Positions 1 through 10,100 of a DNA stretch of 64,000 nucleotides are shown in pieces. This DNA is from Pseudidiomarina sediminum DSM 21906 (lineage in GTDB: Bacteria > Pseudomonadota > Gammaproteobacteria > Enterobacterales > Alteromonadaceae): NCBI RefSeq assembly GCF_000423165.1, contig NZ_AUHL01000005.1:186001-250000 (forward strand). The letters are read 5' to 3'. The number at the start of each line of letters is the position of its first letter. Position 1 is the first letter of the stretch. The notes beneath the pieces were generated by a model that saw only the letters and a list, made by a program, of their open reading frames with translations, was not told the origin of the DNA and did no database searches. The translations under genes were made by a program, and so were the position numbers.

Positions 1-105
1 GCGCAAAAAGCTGAAGTGGTCGTGGGTTCTGGCTTATCGAAGCTTGCGCCATTGTTACAGCGCTTCTGGCCGGGCTTAGTACGACGTATTGTCGCCAAGC
101 GCTAA
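1..105 (+). CDS. C-terminal fragment of an unidentified protein
   Basis: The first 34 codons after the window edge are open in frame 1 and end in TAA at 103-105. The visible peptide has a hydrophobic stretch followed by a basic tail (ending WPGLVRRIVAKR). Such an amphipathic, basic C-terminus occurs in some short-chain dehydrogenases, but no motif is present here and I do not assign a family. The start lies outside the window. It converges on the TonB-C gene, with a hairpin between the two stops. Confidence 0.5.
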   Translation, partial: AQKAEVVVGSGLSKLAPLLQRFWPGLVRRIVAKR

Positions 106-111
106 TTTGTT

Positions 112-132
112 GTCGCTGCCTTGGGCAGCGAC
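112..132. terminator. Hairpin between convergent genes
   Basis: A perfect 9-bp inverted repeat (GTCGCTGCC / GGCAGCGAC) with a 3-base loop lies between the stop of the fragment at 1-105 and the stop of the convergent TonB-C gene. There is no clear T-run on either strand, so it is a likely bidirectional terminator or 3'-end stabiliser, not a classical intrinsic terminator. Confidence 0.45.
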
Positions 133-144
133 ACCTTCATGACG

Positions 145-1278
145 CTAGAAGAAAATTGGACGCTTGCCACTCTGCTTCTCAATAGAAAAATCAAGCTGGA
201 CCTTCAGCCCATCAGCTCGAACAAATTCTCCATTCACAAACCCTGGCGCATAACGCCACATTGCCAATGCTTCTTTCGCGGCGATACCAAAGTATTCGCT
301 GGTCTGCTCAACAACTTCGATATCACTTACGCCACCGTCTTCGTTGACAGCAAAGCTCAGGAGCACTGCGCCACCCTTATCGTTTTGCAGTTCTTCGGTC
401 GGATAGCTTGGGCTCGTACGATAAATCACCGTCGGTTCATGCTTTGCCTCACCTAAGTTCACACTTAGCCGAGAGACGGACTGTGCATGCAGCGCTGCCT
501 CTTTGTCTTCTTTACGCTTGCTGTGAATCCGCGCCAAGCTAGTATGCGCTGCGATGCGTAGCTTTAGCATTTCCGGCGCGTCTGACTCGGGTAAATTAAC
601 GATGCGGCGCAAGGTCGACATCGCACTGGTGTGATTATTGTCAGCCTCGTCGTGGCTCGCAATATTGTAGGCCGCGGTCAGGGTGTGCAAATGCGTATCA
701 CCCAAGCGCTCAGCGCTTAACTGATACAGCTTTTGCCAACGTGATTTCTCTGAAAGACCATGGTTGAGGAGTTCTGTGGCGAAGAGTACCCGCATGCCAA
801 TCACACGCTCGGGTTGCTCATTTACATACTGATTGAGGATGGTTTCAGCTTCTTGTACGTAACCCTTCGTTGCCGCGCTGTCCTTGCCTGCCACGGAACG
901 AACACCAATGAGTAAAGGCGCGACGACCTCATATGCATCCTCACCATAAGCACTGCGAAACACAGTGATCATCTGTGCGGTAAGTTGCTGATACTGCTCT
1001 TGTTGGAGTGTCTCGGGAGCTAAAGACAACAAATAATTCATTAACAGGGTCGCGGTATTAATATCGTTTTCGCCAAAATAATCTTGTCCGGCCTGCCAAG
1101 CCTCGCGAGCCACCTGTTGTAACTCGTCAGTTGGTGTTGTTGGCGTTTGACGCGCAGTTAAATAAGCTTGATAGCTCGACTGAAATCGCTGTTGAGCTGC
1201 TGAGGCTTCCTCGCTATACACGCTGTTACTAAAAAGTAATGCGCATAAGCCCAATCCTATTACAAATAACTGGCGCAT
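145..1278 (-). CDS. Secreted protein with TonB C-terminal domain
   Basis: A 377-residue protein with a cleavable-type signal peptide (residues 1-22, ending SVYS/EEA), a mostly helical middle of about 250 residues that may hold TPR-like repeats, and a TonB C-terminal domain at about residues 285-370. That domain has the usual pattern: YPTEE near its start, an AVNEDGGVSDIEVVE strand, and the AL.MWRYAPG segment. Classical TonB has an uncleaved N-terminal anchor and a proline-rich spacer; this protein has neither, so it may act free in the periplasm. The start is well supported by an AGGAGA ribosome site. It is followed by a hairpin and appears to be transcribed alone. Function is unknown beyond the domain; a role in energising outer-membrane receptors is only a possibility. 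Confidence 0.75.
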   Translation of the reverse strand: MRQLFVIGLGLCALLFSNSVYSEEASAAQQRFQSSYQAYLTARQTPTTPTDELQQVAREAWQAGQDYFGENDINTATLLMNYLLSLAPETLQQEQYQQLTAQMITVFRSAYGEDAYEVVAPLLIGVRSVAGKDSAATKGYVQEAETILNQYVNEQPERVIGMRVLFATELLNHGLSEKSRWQKLYQLSAERLGDTHLHTLTAAYNIASHDEADNNHTSAMSTLRRIVNLPESDAPEMLKLRIAAHTSLARIHSKRKEDKEAALHAQSVSRLSVNLGEAKHEPTVIYRTSPSYPTEELQNDKGGAVLLSFAVNEDGGVSDIEVVEQTSEYFGIAAKEALAMWRYAPGFVNGEFVRADGLKVQLDFSIEKQSGKRPIFF

Positions 1279-1352
1279 ACCGACTATCTCCTATTAACAA
1301 GTTAATAAAAAGATAACATAGCGTCTACACTAATACCAAGACCGTTAAACAC

Positions 1353-1379
1353 AAAAAAACCGGCCTTTGGCCGGTTTTT
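1353..1379 (-). terminator. Rho-independent terminator of the bkd operon
   Basis: An 11-bp inverted repeat (AAAAACCGGCC, 3-base loop, GGCCGGTTTTT) lies 19 bases after the bkdB stop. Read on the minus strand the stem is followed by seven T residues, the classical intrinsic terminator layout. Confidence 0.85.
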
Positions 1380-1397
1380 ACACTATTTATTAACTGG

Positions 1398-2954
1398 TTA
1401 GACCATATGCACAAGCATTGAGGTCGGATCTTCAAGGAATTCTTGCCAACGTTTGTTAAAACGCGCAATCGTCCCGCCATCAATGATCCTATGGTCACCT
1501 GACCAACTTACCGTCATGATGTTACGCGCAACCACATTCCCTTGCGCATCAAAACGCGGTAACTGTTGTACTTTACCCAATGCCACAATTGCCGCTTCAG
1601 GTTTGTTAATAATCGGCGTCGCTACCGTGCCACCAATCACCCCGATATTCGAGATTGAAATGGTTCCGCCTTTCATATCTTCTTGCGCCACGCGACCTTC
1701 ACGCGCTGCTTGCGTTAGACGCGTCACTTCGTTGGCGACATCAATCAAGCTCTTGTTTTGTACTTGCTTCACATTCGGAACCAGCAACCCAATTTTGGTA
1801 TCCACTGCCATACCGATATTGTGATCATCGAAGTATGTCAACTCAGTGCACGCGTCATTAACTTGCGCGTTCATGATTGGGAACTCTTTCAATGCCAACG
1901 ACAGCGCTTTGATAAAGAACGGCATCATAGTGATACGAATACCTTCGTCTTTATACCGCTCTTTCAGCTGCTTCTGCAGCGCCATTACCGCCGTCAGATC
2001 GAATTCATCGGCATAGGTAAAGTGCGGGATCGTACTGACCGATTGGACCATCGCTTTCGCCATCGCCGCTTTCACGCCGCGAATCGCTTCTGTCCGTGTT
2101 CCGCCCGTTACTTGTGTCTGTGGCGTCGCTGCTTGCGGGGCTGATGCAGTAGTTGCTGAAGTCGTATCGCCTTTGGCGAAGCGCTCAACGTCTTCTTTCA
2201 TCACGCGGCCTTTCGCACCAGAACCAGTTACTTGGCTCAAGTCAATATTTAGCTCACGCGCACGTCGGCGCACTGCTGGGCTAGCAATCGCCTTGCCAGA
2301 ACGAACCTCTGTCTCAGCCTGTGCAGGCGCTGCTGTAGCGACCTCTGCTACGGCAGGTTTTGGCGCTTCGTTAGCGGCCGCTGGAGCGTCACTACCGCCT
2401 TCTACGCGAACGGCAAACAAAGGTTCGTGTACTTTGGCGATATCACCTTGTTTGTAATAAAGCTTTTCAACTACACCGTGCTCTTTGGCGGGAATTTGTA
2501 CCAAGGCTTTATCGGTCATCACATCAACCACAGGTTGATCTTCTTCGATGACATCGCCTTCTTTTACCTGCCACTCAACGATTTCGCACTCAACAATACC
2601 TTCACCGATATCCGGTAAGATAAAGTCTGTTACACTACTCCCACTTGCCACCGCCGCCGGTTGCGCCGTTGCCGCAGGTTGTTCAGGTGCAGTCTCATCA
2701 GCACTTACATCGTCCCCGTCGGCACGAATCGCAAACAGTGGCGCGTGCACTTGGGCAATTTCACCTTGCTGATAATAAAGCTTCGTAACAACACCATCTT
2801 CTTTGGCCGGAATTTGCACCAAAGCTTTATCGGTCATCACATCAACCACAGGTTGATCTTCTTTAATGCTGTCACCCTCTTTGACCAGCCACTCGACGAT
2901 TTCACACTCGACGATGCCTTCGCCGATATCGGGTAAGATAAAATCTTTACTCAT
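1398..2954 (-). CDS. bkdB: Branched-chain 2-oxoacid dehydrogenase E2 (dihydrolipoyl acyltransferase)
   Basis: The E2 core of a 2-oxoacid dehydrogenase complex, moving acyl groups from E1 to CoA through lipoyl arms in the cytoplasm. Domain order: lipoyl domain 1 (residues 1-77, lipoylated Lys43 in MTDKAL), lipoyl domain 2 (about 108-185, Lys149 in the same motif), an Ala/Pro/Glu linker, a peripheral subunit-binding domain (about 218-255), and the catalytic domain (about 285-518) with the HxxxDG motif at H488-D492-G493. The two lipoyl domains are near-copies of each other. The VMTDKA lipoyl motif and the neighbouring two-subunit E1 point to the branched-chain enzyme rather than pyruvate dehydrogenase. 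It lies 13 bases after bkdA2. No E3 gene follows, so lipoamide dehydrogenase must come from elsewhere. Confidence 0.93.
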   Translation of the reverse strand: MSKDFILPDIGEGIVECEIVEWLVKEGDSIKEDQPVVDVMTDKALVQIPAKEDGVVTKLYYQQGEIAQVHAPLFAIRADGDDVSADETAPEQPAATAQPAAVASGSSVTDFILPDIGEGIVECEIVEWQVKEGDVIEEDQPVVDVMTDKALVQIPAKEHGVVEKLYYKQGDIAKVHEPLFAVRVEGGSDAPAAANEAPKPAVAEVATAAPAQAETEVRSGKAIASPAVRRRARELNIDLSQVTGSGAKGRVMKEDVERFAKGDTTSATTASAPQAATPQTQVTGGTRTEAIRGVKAAMAKAMVQSVSTIPHFTYADEFDLTAVMALQKQLKERYKDEGIRITMMPFFIKALSLALKEFPIMNAQVNDACTELTYFDDHNIGMAVDTKIGLLVPNVKQVQNKSLIDVANEVTRLTQAAREGRVAQEDMKGGTISISNIGVIGGTVATPIINKPEAAIVALGKVQQLPRFDAQGNVVARNIMTVSWSGDHRIIDGGTIARFNKRWQEFLEDPTSMLVHMV

Positions 2955-2967
2955 CGCTTAGGCCCTC

Positions 2968-3945
2968 TTAATAGGTCATCGAAGCTTTAATGGCTTCGTA
3001 AACTTTCAGGTGGTCAACGAAGTATTCTTTCTCGTGACTCAATGGGTACGGCGTATCGAGACCACACACTCGCGCAATTGGCGACTCAAGGTACAAGAAA
3101 CATTTGTCTTGAATGGTCGCAGCAACTTCACTGGCAAAGCCGTTGGTCAGTGGCGCTTCTTGGGTCACGACTAAACGACCGGTCTTTTTCACCGAGGCAG
3201 CAACGGTGTCGTAGTCCCACGGTAGTAAGCTCACCAAGTCGATAATTTCGCAATCAATGCCTTGCTCAGCGGCCATATCGGCAGCTTTCTCAGCCATCTC
3301 GACTTGGGCACCCCAAGCAACGATGGTCAGGTCTTTACCTTCACGCACCACGTCCGCTTTGCCTAACTCTAAGGTGTATTCACCTTCAGGCACTTCGCCC
3401 GTCGAGGCACGATACAAGCGCTTCGGCTCCATGAATAACACTGGGTTCGGATCGAAAATCGCGCTGAGCAACAAACCTTTCGCCATGTATGGGTTACGTG
3501 GCATGACAATCTTCAAGCCAGGCGTATGAGCAAAGTAGGCTTCTGGTGACTGCGAGTGGTAGTGACCACCGGCAATACCACCACCGTATGGTGTACGAAT
3601 GGTTAACCCACCCACGTTAAACTCATTGCCTGAACGGTAACGGAACTTCGCCGACTCGTTTACGATTTGGTCAAACGCTGGGAAGATGTAGTCACCAAAC
3701 TGGATTTCCGCCACGGCGTAGCTGCCTTGTGACGCGAGACCGTTGGCAAAACCAAGAATACCTTGCTCGACCAGCGGCGTATTAAAGTTACGGTGACGAC
3801 CATACTTTTCGGTCAACCCAGAAGTCGCTCGGAACACGCCACCAAAGGCGCCGGTATCTTCACCGAAGCTGTATACTTTGTCGCTTTTTGCCATCGCCAA
3901 ATCAAGCGCGCTGTTGATGGCCTGCAATAAATTCATTTTCGCCAT
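2968..3945 (-). CDS. bkdA2: Branched-chain 2-oxoacid dehydrogenase E1 beta subunit
   Basis: A 325-residue transketolase-like beta subunit. With BkdA1 it forms the thiamine-diphosphate E1 that decarboxylates branched-chain 2-oxoacids from Leu, Ile and Val breakdown. It has the N-terminal pyrimidine-binding domain ([16 protein letters not shown], then EIQFGDY and RYRSGN segments) and the C-terminal transketolase domain (about residues 195-320, with VTQEAP). Length matches the family. Its ATG overlaps the bkdA1 stop as TAATG, implying translational coupling and equal synthesis of the two E1 subunits. Confidence 0.93.
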   Translation of the reverse strand: MAKMNLLQAINSALDLAMAKSDKVYSFGEDTGAFGGVFRATSGLTEKYGRHRNFNTPLVEQGILGFANGLASQGSYAVAEIQFGDYIFPAFDQIVNESAKFRYRSGNEFNVGGLTIRTPYGGGIAGGHYHSQSPEAYFAHTPGLKIVMPRNPYMAKGLLLSAIFDPNPVLFMEPKRLYRASTGEVPEGEYTLELGKADVVREGKDLTIVAWGAQVEMAEKAADMAAEQGIDCEIIDLVSLLPWDYDTVAASVKKTGRLVVTQEAPLTNGFASEVAATIQDKCFLYLESPIARVCGLDTPYPLSHEKEYFVDHLKVYEAIKASMTY

Positions 3946-5144
3946 TATTTTTCTCCCCCGTCCATGCGCGACGCAGTTTTCGGGTACGCCTCTGGGTACT
4001 TACGAATATGCGCTTTAAGCTCTTCAAGTTGCTCTTGCAACTGCTTGGTTGGGGTATCGTACACATCCTTAATTAATTCATCGATGTGTGGCACCGGTAC
4101 TTTCTCGGCATCTTTCAATGCAGCCAATACTGCGGCTTTTTTCTCGGCGTAATTCTCTTCAGCAGCTTCTTTGGTAAGCCACTTTTGTGCCATCAGGTAG
4201 CTTTCAAAGCGCGCCAACGGATCTTTTGCGCGCCATGCAGCTTCCTCTTCACGGGTACGATACCCGGTCGGATCATCAGAAGTTGAGTGGCCCGCCATAC
4301 GGTACGACATGCCCTCAATCAATACTGGCTCATTCTCTTCAACAGCCAATTTACGCGCCAATTGGGTCGCTTGATACACTGCGAAAATGTCATTGCCATC
4401 AACACGGATGGTTTTCATGCCATAAGCCACACCACGTGGGGCAATACCGTCACCGGCATATTGCTCACCCTGAGATGGCGTTGAAATGGCATAACCGTTG
4501 TTACGGCAGAAGAAAATAACGGGAACTTTATACACTGCGGCCATATTCAAGGCGGCGTGGAAGTCACCCTCAGAAGCGGCACCTTCACCGAAGTAGCAAA
4601 GGGTACAGTTGCCGGTTTGGTCCATTTTCTGACCGTAGGCATATCCTGTCGCTTGTGGGATTTGGGTCGCAAGTGGCGAAGCAATGGTCATGAAGTTTAA
4701 CGCCGCGCAACCATAGTGCACTGGCATCTGACGACCTTTACCTAAATCACGCTCGTTCGAGAACAACTGATTCATGAACTGCTCAACAGTGAAGCCACGG
4801 AACGCCAAGGCGCCCTGCTCACGATACTGTCCCATGATCATGTCACCATCATCAAGTGCAGCGGCAGAGCCAATGCTGGCAGCCTCTTCACCGAGTGATG
4901 ACAAATAGAAACTGATCCGTCCTTGACGCTGCGCAGCAATCATACGCTCATCCAAAATACGAATGAACTGCATGGTGTCATGCATCTTTAGTGCAAGTTC
5001 TTTATCGATTGCAGGAACGCTTGCGCCTTTTTGAACGCTGCCGTCTTCTTTGAGGATTTGCAGCATGGGGATTTGCAACGCAGAACCGTCAATAAACTGC
5101 GGTTCGGTCACAATATCAAGCTGATGTTGTTTGTCCTGTGCCAT
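3945..5144 (-). CDS. bkdA1: Branched-chain 2-oxoacid dehydrogenase E1 alpha subunit
   Basis: A 399-residue E1 alpha, first gene of the bkd operon. It carries the thiamine-diphosphate motif starting at GEGAASEGD and ending at the NN of [11 protein letters not shown], and the phosphorylation-loop-like segment [16 protein letters not shown], which resembles the branched-chain enzyme (HSTSDD) more than pyruvate dehydrogenase. An N-terminal extension of about 50 residues is typical of the proteobacterial branched-chain form. The operon yields branched-chain acyl-CoAs for energy or for branched fatty acid primers. The upstream 86 bases hold a 9-bp inverted repeat and a likely promoter. Confidence 0.92.
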   Translation of the reverse strand: MAQDKQHQLDIVTEPQFIDGSALQIPMLQILKEDGSVQKGASVPAIDKELALKMHDTMQFIRILDERMIAAQRQGRISFYLSSLGEEAASIGSAAALDDGDMIMGQYREQGALAFRGFTVEQFMNQLFSNERDLGKGRQMPVHYGCAALNFMTIASPLATQIPQATGYAYGQKMDQTGNCTLCYFGEGAASEGDFHAALNMAAVYKVPVIFFCRNNGYAISTPSQGEQYAGDGIAPRGVAYGMKTIRVDGNDIFAVYQATQLARKLAVEENEPVLIEGMSYRMAGHSTSDDPTGYRTREEEAAWRAKDPLARFESYLMAQKWLTKEAAEENYAEKKAAVLAALKDAEKVPVPHIDELIKDVYDTPTKQLQEQLEELKAHIRKYPEAYPKTASRMDGGEK

Positions 5145-5169
5145 AACTTTCTCGTTCTAAGAAAAATTG

Positions 5170-5214
5170 CGCTCACTTTACCTTTACGTCAACTGACATG
5201 CAAATAAGTGAGCG
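5170..5214. promoter_or_regulatory. Inverted repeat upstream of bkdA1
   Basis: A perfect 9-bp inverted repeat (CGCTCACTT at 5170-5178, AAGTGAGCG at 5206-5214) flanks a 27-base centre containing TTTACGTCAACTGACATGCA. Read on the minus strand this includes TTGACG, a possible -35 element for bkdA1. The ACGTCAA core loosely recalls sites of LiuR-type MerR regulators of branched-chain amino acid genes, but I cannot confirm a consensus. It may instead be the 3' hairpin of astE. Confidence 0.3.
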
Positions 5215-5230
5215 TCGGTTTGCACAAAAA

Positions 5231-6274
5231 TCAGACCAGTTGTAACCCCTCAACAGGTAATTCTACAACGGTCAGAAGTGCCCGCTGTCCCAATGCTACC
5301 TTAGCATTCGGGAAAATAATCCGTTCGCCGTCCTGACTCACGCGATACTCGGTATCGCCATCAGTGGCCAATAATTCCCCTTTCGCAAATGCCGTAAAAT
5401 TCGCCACATCATCAGGAAAATGCAGGGTAAAATTCTCGACTGTACGGTTTATTGTACGGTAGACGTCGTAAACTTTTGTCCGTGCCGGATCAAACGTCGG
5501 CAAGCGCAACTCACGTTCGCAAATTAAGGCGGTAAACATACGTTCCGCAGCAGCGAACTTGCTTCGGTCATTTTCGCCAAACGGACGTACTTTTCCGAGC
5601 TCAACGGTAAAAGCATCGGCCCCGTGGGTGCGCGCACTGTAGTAACTGAAGGTCGTGGTCGGCGCTTGATTCAAGAGTAAGGTCTCAACCCCGCACTCGG
5701 CCAAAAAGGTAAACTGTTCTTTCTTGTACGGCGCGCCGTGAGTAAACGGATACACTGCGAACTTTTCATACTGAGAATCACGGATCGCAGTATGCAAATC
5801 GTAATGAAAACGACGACGTTCGCCCGCCGGCGCATTCGCATAAAAGCTGCTGACATAGTGTTCGAGGTTTGCCGCGCGATGGTGTTCAGGCGTATCGCCA
5901 TTGGCATGAGCACCACTAAATAAGCGGTTCATGTTCATATCCACAAAGCGTTTACCAATGCTAATCGCAGCCGGGTTGGCAATCAAAAACAAGGTTCGCT
6001 GCACCGGTTTAATCTCACCACGCAAGATGGCATGAATGATGTCGCGAACAATTTCAATTGGTGCGGTCTCATCACCGTGCACAGCACACGACAGCACCAC
6101 ATCTTTATCGCCAGGCTGCTCTGGCTCAACGCTGATCACGCCATAGTCTTGAAACAATAGCGCACCGCCGTCATACGCAATACGTCGGTTTAATAATTGT
6201 TGGTCATTCTCAAGTGGTTCACCGGCCGCTCCTTTGAGGGTCCAGGTTAAAACATCCACATCATTGTGCGTCAC
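5231..6274 (-). CDS. astE: Succinylglutamate desuccinylase
   Basis: The last enzyme of the arginine succinyltransferase pathway: a zinc-dependent hydrolase releasing glutamate and succinate from N-succinylglutamate in the cytoplasm. The 347-residue protein has the zinc ligands H66 and E69 in AVHGDE, the third ligand in HYDLHTAIR at about residue 160, and the catalytic Glu in TVELGKVRPFG, as in the M14-like AstE family. It starts inside the end of the DUF599 gene (14-base overlap), so the two are cotranscribed. The other ast genes are not in the window, so astE stands apart from an astCADBE cluster here. Confidence 0.9.
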   Translation of the reverse strand: MTHNDVDVLTWTLKGAAGEPLENDQQLLNRRIAYDGGALLFQDYGVISVEPEQPGDKDVVLSCAVHGDETAPIEIVRDIIHAILRGEIKPVQRTLFLIANPAAISIGKRFVDMNMNRLFSGAHANGDTPEHHRAANLEHYVSSFYANAPAGERRRFHYDLHTAIRDSQYEKFAVYPFTHGAPYKKEQFTFLAECGVETLLLNQAPTTTFSYYSARTHGADAFTVELGKVRPFGENDRSKFAAAERMFTALICERELRLPTFDPARTKVYDVYRTINRTVENFTLHFPDDVANFTAFAKGELLATDGDTEYRVSQDGERIIFPNAKVALGQRALLTVVELPVEGLQLV

Positions 6275-7001
6275 GCTCTGACTCCTGTTGATTAATTCGT
6301 CCTGGTTCCAGCCCTTTTGTCGCTAACAAGGCGCGCAACACGCGCGAACGATACTCGCGACGGTACAATACGCTAACCACCAAAATGGTGGCGATCACAA
6401 ACAACGCAGGATGTAAGAACCAGCTCAAATAAGCCAGTGCAAAGTAATACGAGCGTAGTCCGTTGTTGTACTCATGCCCCGCTTGGTCCAATACTTTAGC
6501 CGACTGACGGGCAAAAATTTCGCGCTGCTCATCAGTGAACTCAGTACTACGATACTGCGGCGCTGCGCCCATCAATACCGAGACAAAACCAAACTGGCGA
6601 ATCGCCCAGGTAAATTTGAAAAAGGCAAACACGAAAATCAGCGACAGTACGGCCAATTTAAACTGCACTTTCTCGGGTGCCGTATCAGCGGTAAAGGGTA
6701 AGGAATGTAAAACATCCACAACTTTGTCAGCCGACGCCAATAAGGTCAGCACACCGGCGAGCACCAGTACCGTTGACGAGGCAAAAAAGGTCACCGTACG
6801 CTCAAGGTTACCCAGTAAGCTAGCGTCGGCAATTTGGTGTTCTTTACGGGTCAACGTCGTCATCCAATCGATCCGGAGCTGACGTAAAACATGGGACAAA
6901 CTATAGGTAGTACGTGCTCGGATGCGAGCGAACTGGGTGTATGAAACCCAAACCGTTACGAAGAATGCCAGTGTAACGATATCGAGTGTAGTGAGACTCA
7001 T
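6261..7001 (-). CDS. DUF599 family inner-membrane protein
   Basis: A protein of about 246 residues. The start at 7001 (MSLTTLD) is preferred over an ATG at 7067 because an AAGG ribosome site precedes it and the first membrane helix follows directly. Visible features: an N-terminal helix (about residues 5-25), a conserved-looking RxDWMTTL segment, further hydrophobic helices near 55-75, 105-125 and 185-215, and the EYNNGLRSYYFALAYLSWFLHP segment typical of DUF599. This points to a four-helix inner-membrane protein of unknown function. It overlaps astE, but nothing in the sequence shows that it transports an arginine-pathway substrate. Confidence 0.75.
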   Translation of the reverse strand: MSLTTLDIVTLAFFVTVWVSYTQFARIRARTTYSLSHVLRQLRIDWMTTLTRKEHQIADASLLGNLERTVTFFASSTVLVLAGVLTLLASADKVVDVLHSLPFTADTAPEKVQFKLAVLSLIFVFAFFKFTWAIRQFGFVSVLMGAAPQYRSTEFTDEQREIFARQSAKVLDQAGHEYNNGLRSYYFALAYLSWFLHPALFVIATILVVSVLYRREYRSRVLRALLATKGLEPGRINQQESERDAQ

Positions 7002-7118
7002 GCTATCGACCTTGCGCTGACTGAAGCGGTGGAAGAAAGCAGCCCTGAATGTCCAAGGCTGCTTCATTAATCATTGTAAGGTCATTAGTTTACCATCATA
7101 TGACGGAATTGTCCGAGG

Positions 7119-10100
7119 CTAACTTTTCGGAGCCGGTTTCTCCGTCAATCCGTACCATGACAACATGGTTTTCACGCCACGCTTCGTGTCATCCAAAATC
7201 AGATACAAGCATGGGATGAGTAACAAGGTAATGACCGTGGCAAACAAAATACCGAAGCCCAGTGAAATCGCCATCGGGATCACAATTTTTGCCTGCAAAC
7301 TCTTCTCAAGCACTATAGGTAATAGGCCGAAGAAGGTCGTCAAACTGGTCAAGATAATCGCTCGGAAACGCGCAGAACCAGCATCTTGAACCGCCTTACG
7401 CAATGGCACCCCTTCACGACGGGATTGGTTAACGTAATCCACCATTACCAGCGAGTCGTTCACCACGACCCCAGCAAGCGCGATGATACCGAACAAGCTT
7501 AGCACCGAGATCGGCATACCTAGAATCCAGTGACCAACGACAGCACCAATCATGCCAAATGGAATAACTGACATAATAATGAGCGGCTGACTGTACGACT
7601 TTAACGGGACGGCCATCAATGCATAAATCGCAAACAAGGCCAACACAAACCCAATCGCCAACGAACTGGTCGCTTCCGCTTCATCTTGCGAAGCACCCTC
7701 AAGTTTAACTTGCACACTTGGGTACTTATCTAAAATCGGCTGCATGTAGTCACGCTGCACTTGCTGCACCACTTCAAAGGGTTCAACACTATCTTTGTCG
7801 ACCCGTGCGCGCACGTTCACCGAACGCTCACCATCGTTACGCGTAATCGTGTTATAGCCTTTCGCATGTCGAATCTCGGCCAACTCAGTAAATGGAATCA
7901 AAGCGCCATCACTTGAGCGTAACTTCATGCTTTCAAGATTACCGATGGACTGACGTTCGTCGTACGGATAGCGCACCATGATCCGCACTTCTTCATCGCC
8001 ACGCTGAATCCGTTGTGCTTCCGCGCCATAGAAGGCGTAACGTACCTGGTTGGCTAACTCACTTAAGGTGATCCCCATTGCCGTCGCTAATGGCTTGGTT
8101 TCGAGAATGATTTCATCATTACCTTCGCCAAAAGTGTCTTCAACATCAAACACACCATCAAATTCTGTCAACACATCTTTGAGCTCACGCGCTGCTGCGG
8201 CAAGCTCGTCAAGGTCTTCACCGGCTAACTGGAACTCCACATCAAAGCCAGCGCCACCGGCAATACTGCCTTGGAAATTAATCGATTTCACGCCAGCAAT
8301 TTCAGGCGTTTCCATACGCCAACGATTGATAATGCTAAAGCCATCAATATTGCGGTCTTCACCTTTTTCAAGCTCAACCATCACCATGCCACTGGTGTTA
8401 CTATCGAGCCAAACGTTGGTATGCTTGACGATTCCCGCGCCCTCTTCGTCCTGCACTTGGGCATCCACTCGCAGCAACGCTTGGTTAATACTTTGCAAGG
8501 CTCGAATGGTTGCATCTTCAGATGAACCGGGCTGCATTTGCACGCTGGTTTGGACAAAGTCGCTTGGAATATTCGGGAAGAAAACCCAGCGTACCACCCC
8601 GCCAGAAATAAGCCCGAACATTAAAATAAACATGCCTAAGAAGCTCGCTAGCGTGGTATAGCGATAATGTAAACACTTCGCCAAGAACGGACGGTAGAAG
8701 CGCTCTACAAAGGCGCGTAAGCTATCAGCAATTTTATTGCGCACACGCTGGAAAGCATTTGGCTTGGCATGCACATCTTTACTGTATTTCATGTGAGCGA
8801 TGTGGGCTGGCAAAATCAACTTCGATTCGACCAAAGAAAACGCCAGACACAAGATCACCACCCAAGCAATGGACTCCCAAATGGCGCCCATACCGCCGTC
8901 AACCATCAGCATTGGAATAAAGGCCACCATGGTGGTCAACACCCCAAAGGTTGCTGGTATGGCAACTTTTTTCGCACCACGCACCACGTTGTCAATCGAC
9001 TTGCCGTTGTTTTCAATTTCAGTGTAGGCGCTCTCGCCTATGACAATGGCATCATCGACCACGATCCCCAGCACCAAAATAAAACCAAACAAACTGATCA
9101 TGTTGATGGAGATATCAAACATCGGCAGTGGCATTAACGCGATGGTTCCCAAGAAACAAATCGGAATGCCTAACATGACCCAAAATGCTAACCGCAATTG
9201 TAAGAAGAGCGATAACATCAGGAAAACCAAAAAGCCGCCGTAAATCATGTTATCGATCATTAAATCAAGACGACCTTGCAGGTAGTAAGAAGAGTCTCCC
9301 CAATGGGCAATCTGCACTTCTGGCGGTAGCTCTTTTTGCTTGCGCTCAACGTAATTACGCACGGCTTCAGCAACGGCGAGATCGTTTTGATCGCCTACCG
9401 AGTCAACTTTAACGAAGGTTGCAGGCTTACCGTCAAACTCAGTGAAGCGACGACGCTCAATAAACTCATCTTTAACCGTCGCGATATCACCCAGCGTCAA
9501 CCGCGTACCGTCAGGATTATTGATCAAAACAATGCTTTCAAACTCGTCCCCGAAATAGGCTTGATTATTGGCACGTAAGAGAATGTCGCCATTAGGCGTG
9601 CGAATCGAACCGCCAGCCACATCTAAAGAGGTGCCACGTACAGCATTCACGATTTGTTGAAAGCTTAAGTTATAGCGCTGCAGATCGTGCTCAGAGATTT
9701 CGATAGAGATTTCGTAATCACGCGCACCAACCACATCTACTTTAGTAATGCCGCCCATACTCCGCAGATCATCACGTACAGCTTTCGCCAACTCTTTTTG
9801 ATTGCGCTCGGTCATGTCCCCAAAAATACTAATCCAGATCACGTTCCGCTGCGGACGCATGCGATAAATATTGGGATTTTCAATTTGTTGCGGAAAGTTC
9901 GGAATCGCATCAACGAGCATCTTCACTTCGTCCATGACCACTTGTTCATCGTAGCCATTTTCGACTTCAATGCTGACCGAGCCAAAGCCCTCACGTGCGG
10001 TCGAGGTCATGCGCTCGACACCGTCAATGTCTTCGAGAGCATCTTCGATCAGCAACAGGACGCCTTGTTCCACTTCTTGCGGCGCGGCACCCGGGAAAGG

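Noticed and set aside
1293-1306. ATTAAC-AA-GTTAAT inverted repeat before the TonB-C protein gene
   Set aside because: Short AT-rich arms between promoter and ribosome site; easily expected by chance and with no supporting context.
1398-5144. Reading the operon as pyruvate dehydrogenase
   Set aside because: The HSTSDD loop in E1 alpha, the VMTDKA lipoyl motif and the two-subunit E1 fit the branched-chain enzyme better; some doubt remains without substrate data.
8050-8661. 203-codon open frame opposite the RND permease
   Set aside because: Ser/Pro-biased antisense shadow of a well-conserved transporter gene, with no ribosome site or family signature. The same applies to the 203-codon frame at 12845-13456 opposite the antiporter.
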